This document shows positions 7,474 through 15,281 of a stretch of 64,000 nt of DNA, piece after piece. The translations under genes were made by a program, and so were the position numbers. Positions within the stretch are counted from its first letter, which is position 1. Every line of letters starts with the position of its first letter. The notes beneath the pieces are model-generated. The model ran no database searches and had not been told where the DNA came from. It saw nothing but the letters and a program-made list of their open reading frames with translations. Source of the DNA: Pigmentiphaga litoralis (GTDB lineage Bacteria; Pseudomonadota; Gammaproteobacteria; Burkholderiales; Burkholderiaceae_B). The DNA is taken from assembly GCF_013408655.1 (NCBI RefSeq), contig NZ_JACCBP010000001.1, positions 2,170,001 to 2,234,000 on the forward strand, in the 5' to 3' direction.

Positions 7474-9858
7474 TCACCCCGGCGGCAGCCAGTCATCCGC
7501 GGGCACGGCCTGCTCGGACCGCCCGCGCAGTTGCTGCAGCACATCCACCCTCGCCAGCAATTCCCCGATCGGCACGGGCTTCGTCATGTGCTGATCAAAG
7601 CCGGCGTGCATGGCGCGTTCGACGTCTTCCTTCTGGCCGTAGCCCGTGATCGCGATCAGCACCAGGTTCGGAAACTGGCCGCTGGCGCGGATTAGCTGCG
7701 CGAGGTTCAGGCCGTCCATGTCGGGCAGGCCGATGTCCAGCAGCGCGACGTCCGGCTGGTAGGCCGGGAGGATCGACAGGCATTCGCTGGCGGTGTGGCG
7801 AATGCGGACCTCGTGGCCGGAGGCGGTCAGGGCTTCGGCGATGGTGGTGGCGGCGTCGACGTTGTCGTCGATCACCAGGATGCGGGCGGGCGTGACCGGG
7901 GGCGTGTAGCGATCGGCCGCCTGTTCGCTGTGCGGTTGCACGGTGGTGTACGGATTCAAGTACAGGTGCCGGGTCGATTCGGGCTGCGGCGGGACGTTGT
8001 GCCGGGCCAGCAGCGGCAGGTCGATGCGGAACTTCGATCCCAGGCCCAGGCCGTCGCTGCTGGCCGAAATGTGGCCTTCGTGCAGGTGGACGATGCTGCG
8101 GGCGATCGACAGGCCCAGCCCCAGTCCGCCCGCGGACCGCGCGATTGACTGTGGCGCCTGGTAGAACAGCGTAAAGATCTTGGTCAGGGTGTCGGGGGCC
8201 ATGCCGACACCCGCGTCGGTCACGGTGATCATGGCGGCCGATGCGGTGGCCGACAGGCTGACCGAGATCGGCGTCTCAGCGGAATTGCGTACGGCGTTGA
8301 TCAGCAGGTTGACGACGAGCTGGGTCAGGCGTTCTTCGTCGCCATGCACCCAGACCGGATCATGGGGCAGCACCAGGGAAAACGGCGCTTCGCGCTTTGG
8401 CACGGTGGACGCGATGGCTTCGTGCGCGCGCGCCACGACGGCATTGAGCAAGACGGGCTGCTTTTCCACGGTCATCTTGCCCTGCACGATGCGGGAGACG
8501 TCCAGCAGATCGTCGACCAGGTGATGCAGGTGCGTGGCCTGCCGGCGCAGGATGGTGCGTTCGCGCCGATAGACGTCCTTGCCCTGGATGTCCATCAGGT
8601 CCAGGGTCGATACGATAGGCGCCAAGGGGTTGCGCAGTTCGTGTCCCAGCACGGCCAGGAAATGGTCCTTGGCCGCCGACGCCTCGCGCGCTTGTTCCAT
8701 GGCGGCCCGGATCGATCGCAGCGACCGGTCCAGGTTGTCGACCAGCACCCGGCGATGGCCTTCCACCGCCAGCCGTTCCATCGATGCGGTTTCCAGCGAT
8801 TTGGACAGCTGGTCGAATTCGGCAATGCCGCAAGCCTGCGCCTTGACGGCGCGGCCCTGGCCCAGATCGCGGGCATGCATCTGCAGGGTGGCGATGCCGC
8901 CGACGATGCGCCGTGCGATGGTCTTGGCGACCAGCAGGCACACCAGCAGTGACAGCGCCAGGGTGGCCGCGTAGACGAACAGCGCGGTGGACACGACCTG
9001 GTTCAAGGACGACACGGGCGCGCCGACGATGACGGACATTCCCCAGCGCGGCAATTTGGTGAACCCGACGATCGATTCGACGCCCGCAGCGTTGGCGGTG
9101 ACGGTGATGCCTTCGGTGTCGACCGCGTTGAGCTCTTGCTGGAAGGAAGTGGACAGGCGCTGGCCAACGAACTGGTCGCGATCGTGCGATCGCGACATGC
9201 GTTGGAAACTCGAATCTGAAACCGAGATTGCCCACCCGGACGGCACGTTCTGGCGCGCCAGGATGTCATCGATACGATCGGGTTTCAACGCTGCGGTAAG
9301 CACGTAGCGCACGTCGCCGCCCACCATGACCGGGACGCGCACCGGGATGGCTGCCGTGCCGGAACCGCCTTCTCTGACCGCGCCCAGCAGCGGACGTTTT
9401 TCGGCCAGCACCCGCTTCAGGCTGTCGGGATCATAGACATTGAGGTCGACGGCGCCAAACGGACGGCTGGATCGGAACACCACCTTGCCGGTCGCGTCGG
9501 ACAACAGCACGGATACCCAATAGGGCCGCGCGGCGACGGCGTTGCGCACGATCGCATAGAACTCTTCGTGGTTGCCGGCCGCCAGCGCAGGATGAAAGGA
9601 CAGGGTTTCCAGCGCTGCCACGCTGCTGTCGATTTCGGCGTTGACGGCGGACGACAACGCCCGGGACAGGTCCAGGGTGCCACGGCGCAGATCGCTTTGC
9701 TGTTGTTCGTAGACTGCGTTGACGCTCCAGACCCCTAGCAGGGCCAGTGGCAACAGACCAGCGGCCACCAGCATGAACAACAAGAACCGCAGCCGCGGTG
9801 GATGCGTCTGATAAATGGCTTTGAACAACAGCGAAACCCCTGAGAATTCGAAAGGCAC
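7474..9858 (-). CDS. Hybrid sensor histidine kinase with C-terminal receiver domain
   Basis: A 794-residue membrane kinase. A transmembrane helix near residues 25-45 (FLLFMLVAAGLLPLALLGVW) is followed by a ~240-residue periplasmic Cache-like sensor, a second helix (ALFVYAATLALSLLVCLLVA) and a HAMP-like linker. HisKA follows with phospho-acceptor His406 in HELRNPL, then a HATPase domain with N box (NLLINAVRNSAE), G1 (DAGVGMAPD) and G2 (GGLGLGLSIA). The receiver domain has an acidic pair (DDN), phospho-acceptor Asp708 in LLDIGLPDMDG and a conserved Lys (TKP). There is no HPt or output domain and no adjacent response regulator, so partners are encoded elsewhere. The start is a GTG at 9858 without an obvious ribosome site and is uncertain. 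Confidence 0.9.
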   Translation of the reverse strand: MPFEFSGVSLLFKAIYQTHPPRLRFLLFMLVAAGLLPLALLGVWSVNAVYEQQQSDLRRGTLDLSRALSSAVNAEIDSSVAALETLSFHPALAAGNHEEFYAIVRNAVAARPYWVSVLLSDATGKVVFRSSRPFGAVDLNVYDPDSLKRVLAEKRPLLGAVREGGSGTAAIPVRVPVMVGGDVRYVLTAALKPDRIDDILARQNVPSGWAISVSDSSFQRMSRSHDRDQFVGQRLSTSFQQELNAVDTEGITVTANAAGVESIVGFTKLPRWGMSVIVGAPVSSLNQVVSTALFVYAATLALSLLVCLLVAKTIARRIVGGIATLQMHARDLGQGRAVKAQACGIAEFDQLSKSLETASMERLAVEGHRRVLVDNLDRSLRSIRAAMEQAREASAAKDHFLAVLGHELRNPLAPIVSTLDLMDIQGKDVYRRERTILRRQATHLHHLVDDLLDVSRIVQGKMTVEKQPVLLNAVVARAHEAIASTVPKREAPFSLVLPHDPVWVHGDEERLTQLVVNLLINAVRNSAETPISVSLSATASAAMITVTDAGVGMAPDTLTKIFTLFYQAPQSIARSAGGLGLGLSIARSIVHLHEGHISASSDGLGLGSKFRIDLPLLARHNVPPQPESTRHLYLNPYTTVQPHSEQAADRYTPPVTPARILVIDDNVDAATTIAEALTASGHEVRIRHTASECLSILPAYQPDVALLDIGLPDMDGLNLAQLIRASGQFPNLVLIAITGYGQKEDVERAMHAGFDQHMTKPVPIGELLARVDVLQQLRGRSEQAVPADDWLPPG

Positions 9859-10040
9859 GAATGCAGCGTCGCGCTTCGAAACTCACGAATTCGCTCGCCC
9901 GGGCGAGTATTACTCGGGGAGGACTAGTTCTACAACGACGTTCTGCCAGACAGGGCCCAATGCCGAAGCCCACTGTCGTATTTATGCAGTAACACGCGCT
10001 GTAATCCTGCCTGCGTGATCCCCCCGCCCGGTCGGCCAGG

Positions 10041-11012
10041 TCAGTCCACCTGGATACCCATTTCCTTGATGCGTTTGTTCCAATACGTGCGTTCGTCGCT
10101 GACCTTCCTAGCCATGTCTTCGGGCGATCCCGCCACCATGTCCACGCCCAGCGGTTCGACCCGGCTGCGTACATTGGGATGCCGCGCGGCCTTGGCCAGT
10201 TCCTGATTCAGCTTGCGCACGATGTCGGGCGGCGTGTGCGCGGGCAGGACGATGCCGTGCCAGATGTCGTAGGGGATCATCGCGGTGCCGCCTTCGGCAA
10301 TCGTCGGGATGTCGGGAAACGCCGCCGAGCGCTGGGCGCCCGTGACGGCCAGCACGCGCAGCCGATTGGTGTCGATGTAGGGCGCGACCGTGTCGATCGG
10401 GCTGATCAACACCTTGACGTCGCCCGCCAGCAGCGCCTGCAGGCTCGCAGCGCTGCCCTTGTAGGCGACCTCGGTCATCTTGCCGCCCACGGCATTTTCA
10501 AATTCGACGGCGGCAATCTTCGAGACGACGTTGCCGTGTCCGTAAAAATATTCCTGCGGTTTTGCCTTGATCAACGCGCCCAGCTCGCGTGCGGACTTGG
10601 CGGGCACGGACGGGTGGACCGCCAGTGCAAAGCCCGGATTCGCCAACACCATGACGGGCACAAAATCCGTTGCCGGATCGTAGGGCAGCTTGCTGTAAAG
10701 CGTCGGGTTCATCGTCAACGCCGAGCCCAGCACATAGCCCACCGTGTAGCCATCGGGCGCCGCATTCTTGACCGCCTGCATACCGATGATCGTGTCCGCG
10801 CCCCCGCGGTTTTCGATCACCATGACCTGTTTGGTGTTTTCATAGAACTGCTGCGCCACGGCCCGCGCGATCAGATCCGCGGACCCCCCTGGCGGGAACG
10901 GAACAATCAGGCGTACCGGCTTGCTGGGGTAAGCCGTCTCGGCGTGAACAGCGGTCGACGCGAATGCAGTGGCCGCAACAAGTGCGGCGAAGTACGCCCG
11001 GATTGCCAACAT
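10041..11012 (-). CDS. Bug-type tripartite tricarboxylate transporter substrate-binding protein
   Basis: A 323-residue periplasmic receptor. Signal peptide MLAIRAYFAALVAATAFASTAVHA precedes ETAYPSKPVRLIVPFPPGGSADLIAR, the TctC/Bug signature, with VIENRGGAD and TEVAYKGS further on. The start at 11012 is preferred over upstream in-frame codons (11024, 11060) because GGAG sits 6-8 bases before it. It is the last gene of the hyuA-hyuB-iclR-orphan-FAH operon, so it probably captures that pathway's substrate (inference). No TctAB membrane genes are present here. Confidence 0.9.
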   Translation of the reverse strand: MLAIRAYFAALVAATAFASTAVHAETAYPSKPVRLIVPFPPGGSADLIARAVAQQFYENTKQVMVIENRGGADTIIGMQAVKNAAPDGYTVGYVLGSALTMNPTLYSKLPYDPATDFVPVMVLANPGFALAVHPSVPAKSARELGALIKAKPQEYFYGHGNVVSKIAAVEFENAVGGKMTEVAYKGSAASLQALLAGDVKVLISPIDTVAPYIDTNRLRVLAVTGAQRSAAFPDIPTIAEGGTAMIPYDIWHGIVLPAHTPPDIVRKLNQELAKAARHPNVRSRVEPLGVDMVAGSPEDMARKVSDERTYWNKRIKEMGIQVD

Positions 11013-11119
11013 GTCAGTCTCCATTTGATTTTTTAATGCTTCGGAGTCGACTGGGGGCAACCGCTGCGGTTACGACCGGCGTCCGAAGTTCACTTGCCAG
11101 TTCACCTGTCCTGCTGGAA

Positions 11120-12079
11120 TCAGGCGTCTACCAATACGTTTCTGAGGATGCCGATGCCATCGATCTCGACTTCGACGACGTCGCCTGCCTGCATGTACAC
11201 GGCGGGCTTGCGGCCCACGCCCACGCCGGCCGGCGTTCCGGTCAGCAACACATCCCCCGGCGCAAAGGCATACCACTGCGACAGGTAGGAGATGGTCTGG
11301 TTGATCGTGAAGATCAGATCGTCGAACGTGACGGACTGCATCGTTTGCCCGTTCAGCCGGGTCTGCAGGCGCGCGGTGGTGATGTCCGCAAACTCGTCCG
11401 CGGTCACCAGCGCCGGCCCCAGGGGCGTAAAGCCCGGAAGCTGCTTGCCCATGATGTTGACTTCCCAGGTCTGGCGCGCTTCCCACACTTCCTTTGCGCC
11501 GAACACGTCGAACACCCAATCCCGCGCGGAAATGTCGTTGGCGGCCGTGTAGCCGGCAATACACCGCTGCGCTTCGTCAGGCGTGGCCTGATAGCAGTGC
11601 TCGCCAAACACCACGGCCAATTCGCCTTCGAAATCCACGTGGGACGGTGCCTGCTTCGGAATGGCGACCGCGGCGCCCGGCCCGGTGATCGAATTGACGC
11701 TTTTCATGAACGCCGTCGGCTTGGACGGTACGGGCGTTCCCGACATTTCCTTCAGATGCTGATGAAAGGCCAGGCCGGCGGCGATCAGCAGCCGCGGTTG
11801 CGGCACCGGCGCCAGCAAGGGCGTGCCCGGTGGCATCAGGATGCCTTGTGCAAGCAGCCCTTCCCGATCGGCGGGGGCCAGGGCCTCGTGACGCGACACG
11901 ATGCCGCGCACCAGATCCATGCCGGCGCGGCCCGCTTCCAGGATTCCGCGAACGGTGGTGGGCATCCACGTTTCCAGCGTGCCGGGCCGGGCGGCCAGCG
12001 CAAGATTGACGATCTCTCCGGAACCCAGCAAGGCGCCGGCGGATCCGCCGGGCACATTGTTGATGGTCACAAGCTTCAT
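11120..12079 (-). CDS. Fumarylacetoacetate hydrolase (FAH) family protein
   Basis: A 319-residue enzyme with a C-terminal FAH catalytic fold. Metal-binding acidic residues appear in VDFEGELAVVFGE (E-x-E), and the family C terminus reads GDVLLTGTPAGVGVGRKPAVYMQAGDVVEVEIDGIG. Members cleave or hydrate beta-diketo acids such as fumarylpyruvate, 2-oxohept-3-enedioate or ureidoglycolate. The start is the ATG at 12079, preceded by AGGAAG at 6-7 bases; the open frame upstream of it is not conserved-looking. It sits in the hyuAB operon, which hints that the pathway ends in a keto-acid hydrolysis. Exact substrate unknown. Confidence 0.88.
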   Translation of the reverse strand: MKLVTINNVPGGSAGALLGSGEIVNLALAARPGTLETWMPTTVRGILEAGRAGMDLVRGIVSRHEALAPADREGLLAQGILMPPGTPLLAPVPQPRLLIAAGLAFHQHLKEMSGTPVPSKPTAFMKSVNSITGPGAAVAIPKQAPSHVDFEGELAVVFGEHCYQATPDEAQRCIAGYTAANDISARDWVFDVFGAKEVWEARQTWEVNIMGKQLPGFTPLGPALVTADEFADITTARLQTRLNGQTMQSVTFDDLIFTINQTISYLSQWYAFAPGDVLLTGTPAGVGVGRKPAVYMQAGDVVEVEIDGIGILRNVLVDA

Positions 12080-12138
12080 GGCGATCTTCCTGTAAGGGCC
12101 GCGCGTCCGGAACCGGACAAATGCATGCCGTTCGTTTT

Positions 12139-12555
12139 TCAGTGTTCCAGCGAGGACGCGTCGGCGCCCGACAGCCACCCGCTTGCCAGGGCGCCGGCCG
12201 GCACGAGTCGACCCGATGCGTGTTCCGCCATGCCGCGCAAGACGCCCGTTGCCGCGTCCAGCAATTCGGCATGCAAGGCGGGCGGCACGCCCGCTTGCGC
12301 CAACGATTCCATCCATTCGGCAAAGCTGCCGGTGCGCAGGGCGTCGCGACGCGCCCGTGCGTCCACCCATGGCCCGAGGCCCGACAGGCCAAACTTGTCT
12401 TCCAGGAAGTCGCACAGATCCAGTTCCATCGTGACCGGATCCAGCCGCACGCCCGCCGGCACGGAACAGCCGCAAGTCGGGTTATGGATAGGCCGGGACA
12501 GCGCCATCCTCCACAACGAATGCAGCGGGCTCTGCGATGGGGTGGGCATGGTCAT
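12139..12555 (-). CDS. Conserved-looking protein of unknown function in hyuAB operon
   Basis: A 138-residue soluble protein that I do not recognise. It has no signal peptide or membrane helix. It carries CGC near residue 30, an acidic segment MELDLCDFLEDKFG, and a mostly helical C-terminal half (ARARRDALRTGSFAEWMESLAQAGVPPALHAELLDAATGVLRGMAEHA). It starts 6 bp after the iclR stop, with AAGG just before the ATG, so it is translated as part of the operon. A role as an accessory or small subunit of the neighbouring hydantoinase/carboxylase-like enzyme is possible but unsupported beyond position. Confidence 0.65.
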   Translation of the reverse strand: MTMPTPSQSPLHSLWRMALSRPIHNPTCGCSVPAGVRLDPVTMELDLCDFLEDKFGLSGLGPWVDARARRDALRTGSFAEWMESLAQAGVPPALHAELLDAATGVLRGMAEHASGRLVPAGALASGWLSGADASSLEH

Positions 12556-12561
12556 GCGCCT

Positions 12562-13476
12562 TCAGGACAGTTCGACCGCAAGCCGGTCAAGGTGGCTTTC
12601 GAGCAAGGCCTTGAGCCGGTCCTGCTCGATCTGGCTGCGCTGCTCCCGGCGCGGCACGGCCGCGATCACGGAATGCAGCTGGCCCTGCGCATCGAACACC
12701 GGGGCCACCGCCAGCAGGTCGGGCAGAATGCCCTCGCTCGTCCAGAACATCCGGGATGAGCGGATGCGCTTGAATTCGCGCTCCAGTTCCTTGTCGGACC
12801 AGATGCGTCCGCCCTCTTCCTTGCGGTGTTCGCGTTCGACCCGCAGCAGGTCTTCGGTCATTGACGCGGGTGAATACGCCATGAAGGTCCGTCCGACCGC
12901 CGATCCGCTGATCGGCAATGCGGACCCTTCGCGCAGGTTGACGGCCATGGGGCTGCGGCCCATTTCGCTTCGGACCAGGGTCGGTCCCAGCTCGGTCCAG
13001 ATGTACAGGTAGACGGTGCAGCCAGCCTCGGCAACGAGGGTGGAAACGGCCTCGTGGACGACGTTCATGCCGTGATGCCGATTGAAGGCTGCCGCGCCAA
13101 TGCGACGCGCGAAGGGGCCGAAGTCGTAGTGGCCGGTGACCGACGATTGGCGCAGCAACCCCTTGCGGGTGAAGCTGACCAGATAGCGATGCAGCTTGCT
13201 GGGCTGCAGGTCGCTGGCCCGCGACAGTTCGCTCAGGCTCATGGCTTCCTGCCTTGCCACCAATGCCGCGATGATGTCCAGTGCAATGTCCACTGCCTGT
13301 ATCCCCATGGGGTCGCTGTCTGCCTTGCGTGGCCGGCCGCGGCTGGCCTTGGCCGCGTCGGCGGCGGCGGGCACAGCCGGTTTGGCTGCCTTGGAAGGGG
13401 GTGCCGATGTCATAGAAGGTCCGTCGAAGAAGCTGTCCAGAAGCTCCCATCGTACCGGCAAGCCCACCGTGCTCAT
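12562..13476 (-). CDS. IclR family transcriptional regulator
   Basis: A 304-residue regulator. After a Lys/Ala/Pro-rich N-terminal tail, residues ~55-125 form the IclR winged helix (SLSELSRASDLQPSKLHRYLVSFTRKGLLRQ, then a GHYDFGP wing), followed by the effector-binding GAF-like domain (GPTLVRSEMGRSPMAVNLREGSALPISGSAVGR). The start ATG overlaps the hyuB stop as ATGA, which supports the long N terminus through translational coupling; a second ATG at 13413 is the alternative. As part of the operon it is probably the local regulator. A TTCAC-N5-GTGAA repeat ahead of hyuA is a candidate site. Confidence 0.9.
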   Translation of the reverse strand: MSTVGLPVRWELLDSFFDGPSMTSAPPSKAAKPAVPAAADAAKASRGRPRKADSDPMGIQAVDIALDIIAALVARQEAMSLSELSRASDLQPSKLHRYLVSFTRKGLLRQSSVTGHYDFGPFARRIGAAAFNRHHGMNVVHEAVSTLVAEAGCTVYLYIWTELGPTLVRSEMGRSPMAVNLREGSALPISGSAVGRTFMAYSPASMTEDLLRVEREHRKEEGGRIWSDKELEREFKRIRSSRMFWTSEGILPDLLAVAPVFDAQGQLHSVIAAVPRREQRSQIEQDRLKALLESHLDRLAVELS

Positions 13477-15281
13477 CCTGCGGCCGCGCGCCGGCGTGCT
13501 GCGGTGGCGGCCGTGTCGGGCAGGCCATCCGCGCCGATGATCACGCCGTAGTCTTGCTCGGCCGCCTCGACGCTGACATACCCTTCGCGCACGTCATGCG
13601 CCACCGACGCCGCATCCCGCAGCAAGGGAGACCCGAAGCCGCCGCCCCCGCCCGACCGCATGCTGAAGGCGTCGCCCTTACGCAGCCGATGATTCGCCAG
13701 CTTGGCGTTCGGGTAGTCGTCTTTCCAGACCCCTTGCGCCCGGGTGGCCACCGAGTTGCCCGCCGCCGCCAGGCCCTGTTCCAGCCCCCACGGCTTGCAG
13801 TGCGCGCGTTCGATCGTGGTGTTGACCGACATGGGCGCCAGCGCCGTCACCACGATGTTCGCGCCCAGGCCGCCGCGCTGCTTGCCTGCGCCGGCGCTGT
13901 CCTGGCGCAACTCGTAGCGTTCCACCAGGATCGGGTATTTGCTTTCGATCTGTTCGGTCGGGCTGTTGTGCGTGTCGCCATCGTTGATGCAGACCGTGAC
14001 CGACACGCCGTCTTCCGTCGACTTCGCGCCCCAGCCGCCGCCCAGCGGGCCCACGTTGGCGATATAGAACTGGCCCGTCTCGGGCATCAGCCCATGCAGC
14101 AAGGCGGTGACCAGGTCGGCATGGTGGCCCGCAATCACACTGTCGGGGATCGCCGGGCTCAGTGCCTTGAAGATGGTGTCGATGACCGTCATGGGAAACG
14201 TCATCCACCACCGCATGGGCGCGGGCCGCGTCGCGCTGATGACCCGGCCCGCGGGCATCACGACTTCCAGCGACCGGAAGCTGCCATCGTTAACTGGATA
14301 TTCGTGCGGCGTCGTCAGGCACTTGTACGCCACCTGCGCGCACGAAATGCCCGTGGTGATGCCCGAGTTGTAGAAGCCGCTGACCTGCTCGCTCACATCC
14401 GACAGATCGATCTTCATGCGGCCGTCCTTGACCTCGACCTTGACGCGGATCGGCACGCGCACGCCGATCTGGATGCCGTCGTCGTCCATGAAGGACTCTG
14501 CTTCATACACGCCATCGGGGATACGGCTGACCGCCAGCCGCGCCGCGTCATCGGTGTTGTCCATGACGACGGCGATGGACTGTTGCACGGCCTGCAAGCC
14601 ATAGCGGCGGACCAGTTCAAGAAAGCGCCGCTCGCCCGTCGTGACCGCCGTCACCTGCGCGCGCAGATCGCCCATCGCCAGACTGGGCAGACGCACATTC
14701 ATGGCGATCAGATCGACGAGACCTTGATTGACCACCCCGGCGCTGCGGTACTTCAGGATGGGAATCTGCAGCCCTTCCGAATAGATGTCGGTCGTCACGT
14801 GACCCATCGACCCGCCAATGTCGAGCCAGTGCGCCATGCAGCAGGTAAAGCCGATCAACTCGCCTTCATGAAAGATCGGCTGGGTCAGGGTGATGTGGTT
14901 GAGGTGACTGCCGGTCAGGTAGGCGTCGTTGGTGATGTAGATGTCGCCGGGCTCGATCCCGTCGCGGCCAAAGTGCCGAATCTTGGCCTTGACCGTTTCC
15001 GACATGCCGCGGATGAACATCGGCAGGCCCAGCCCGATCGACACGGTTTCGCCTTCGGCCGTGAACAGCCCCACCGTGAAATCCAGCGCCTCGTAGATGA
15101 TCATGTTGTAGGCGGTGCGCATCAGGTTGGTCTTCATCTCTTCGGTGACAGAGATCAAGCCGTTGCGCACGATTTCCACGGTGACCGCATCGACGGACGC
15201 CGCGGTGCGTTGGGGAATGGGGTGCTGGGGGCTTTCGTTATGGGGGCTTTCGTTATGCGGGCTTTCTGGGTGCGGGCTCAT
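13473..15281 (-). CDS. hyuB: Hydantoinase B / oxoprolinase family protein (HyuB)
   Basis: A 602-residue hydantoinase-B subunit: VDAVTVEIVRNGLISVTEEMKTNLMRTAYN is the family N terminus, and SMGHVTTDIYSEG, YNSGITTGISCAQVAYKCL and GGGGGFGSPL are further family signatures. With the A subunit it should form an ATP-dependent amidohydrolase or carboxylase of the N-methylhydantoinase / acetone-carboxylase / acetophenone-carboxylase superfamily. The start at 15281 overlaps the hyuA stop (ATGA). The first ~21 residues are an unusual SPHPE/SPHNE five-residue repeat not normal for the family. Substrate unknown. Confidence 0.9.
   Translation of the reverse strand: MSPHPESPHNESPHNESPQHPIPQRTAASVDAVTVEIVRNGLISVTEEMKTNLMRTAYNMIIYEALDFTVGLFTAEGETVSIGLGLPMFIRGMSETVKAKIRHFGRDGIEPGDIYITNDAYLTGSHLNHITLTQPIFHEGELIGFTCCMAHWLDIGGSMGHVTTDIYSEGLQIPILKYRSAGVVNQGLVDLIAMNVRLPSLAMGDLRAQVTAVTTGERRFLELVRRYGLQAVQQSIAVVMDNTDDAARLAVSRIPDGVYEAESFMDDDGIQIGVRVPIRVKVEVKDGRMKIDLSDVSEQVSGFYNSGITTGISCAQVAYKCLTTPHEYPVNDGSFRSLEVVMPAGRVISATRPAPMRWWMTFPMTVIDTIFKALSPAIPDSVIAGHHADLVTALLHGLMPETGQFYIANVGPLGGGWGAKSTEDGVSVTVCINDGDTHNSPTEQIESKYPILVERYELRQDSAGAGKQRGGLGANIVVTALAPMSVNTTIERAHCKPWGLEQGLAAAGNSVATRAQGVWKDDYPNAKLANHRLRKGDAFSMRSGGGGGFGSPLLRDAASVAHDVREGYVSVEAAEQDYGVIIGADGLPDTAATAARRRAAAG

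Noticed and set aside
9894..9907. Perfect 14-bp palindrome CTCGCCC/GGGCGAG between the hybrid kinase and Bug genes
   Set aside because: Followed on neither strand by a T run and not at an obvious promoter; not callable as a terminator or operator.
11120..12475. Longer version of the FAH-family protein starting at 12475
   Set aside because: The N-terminal ~130 residues are Arg/Gly-rich with no family similarity, and a good ribosome site precedes the ATG at 12079.
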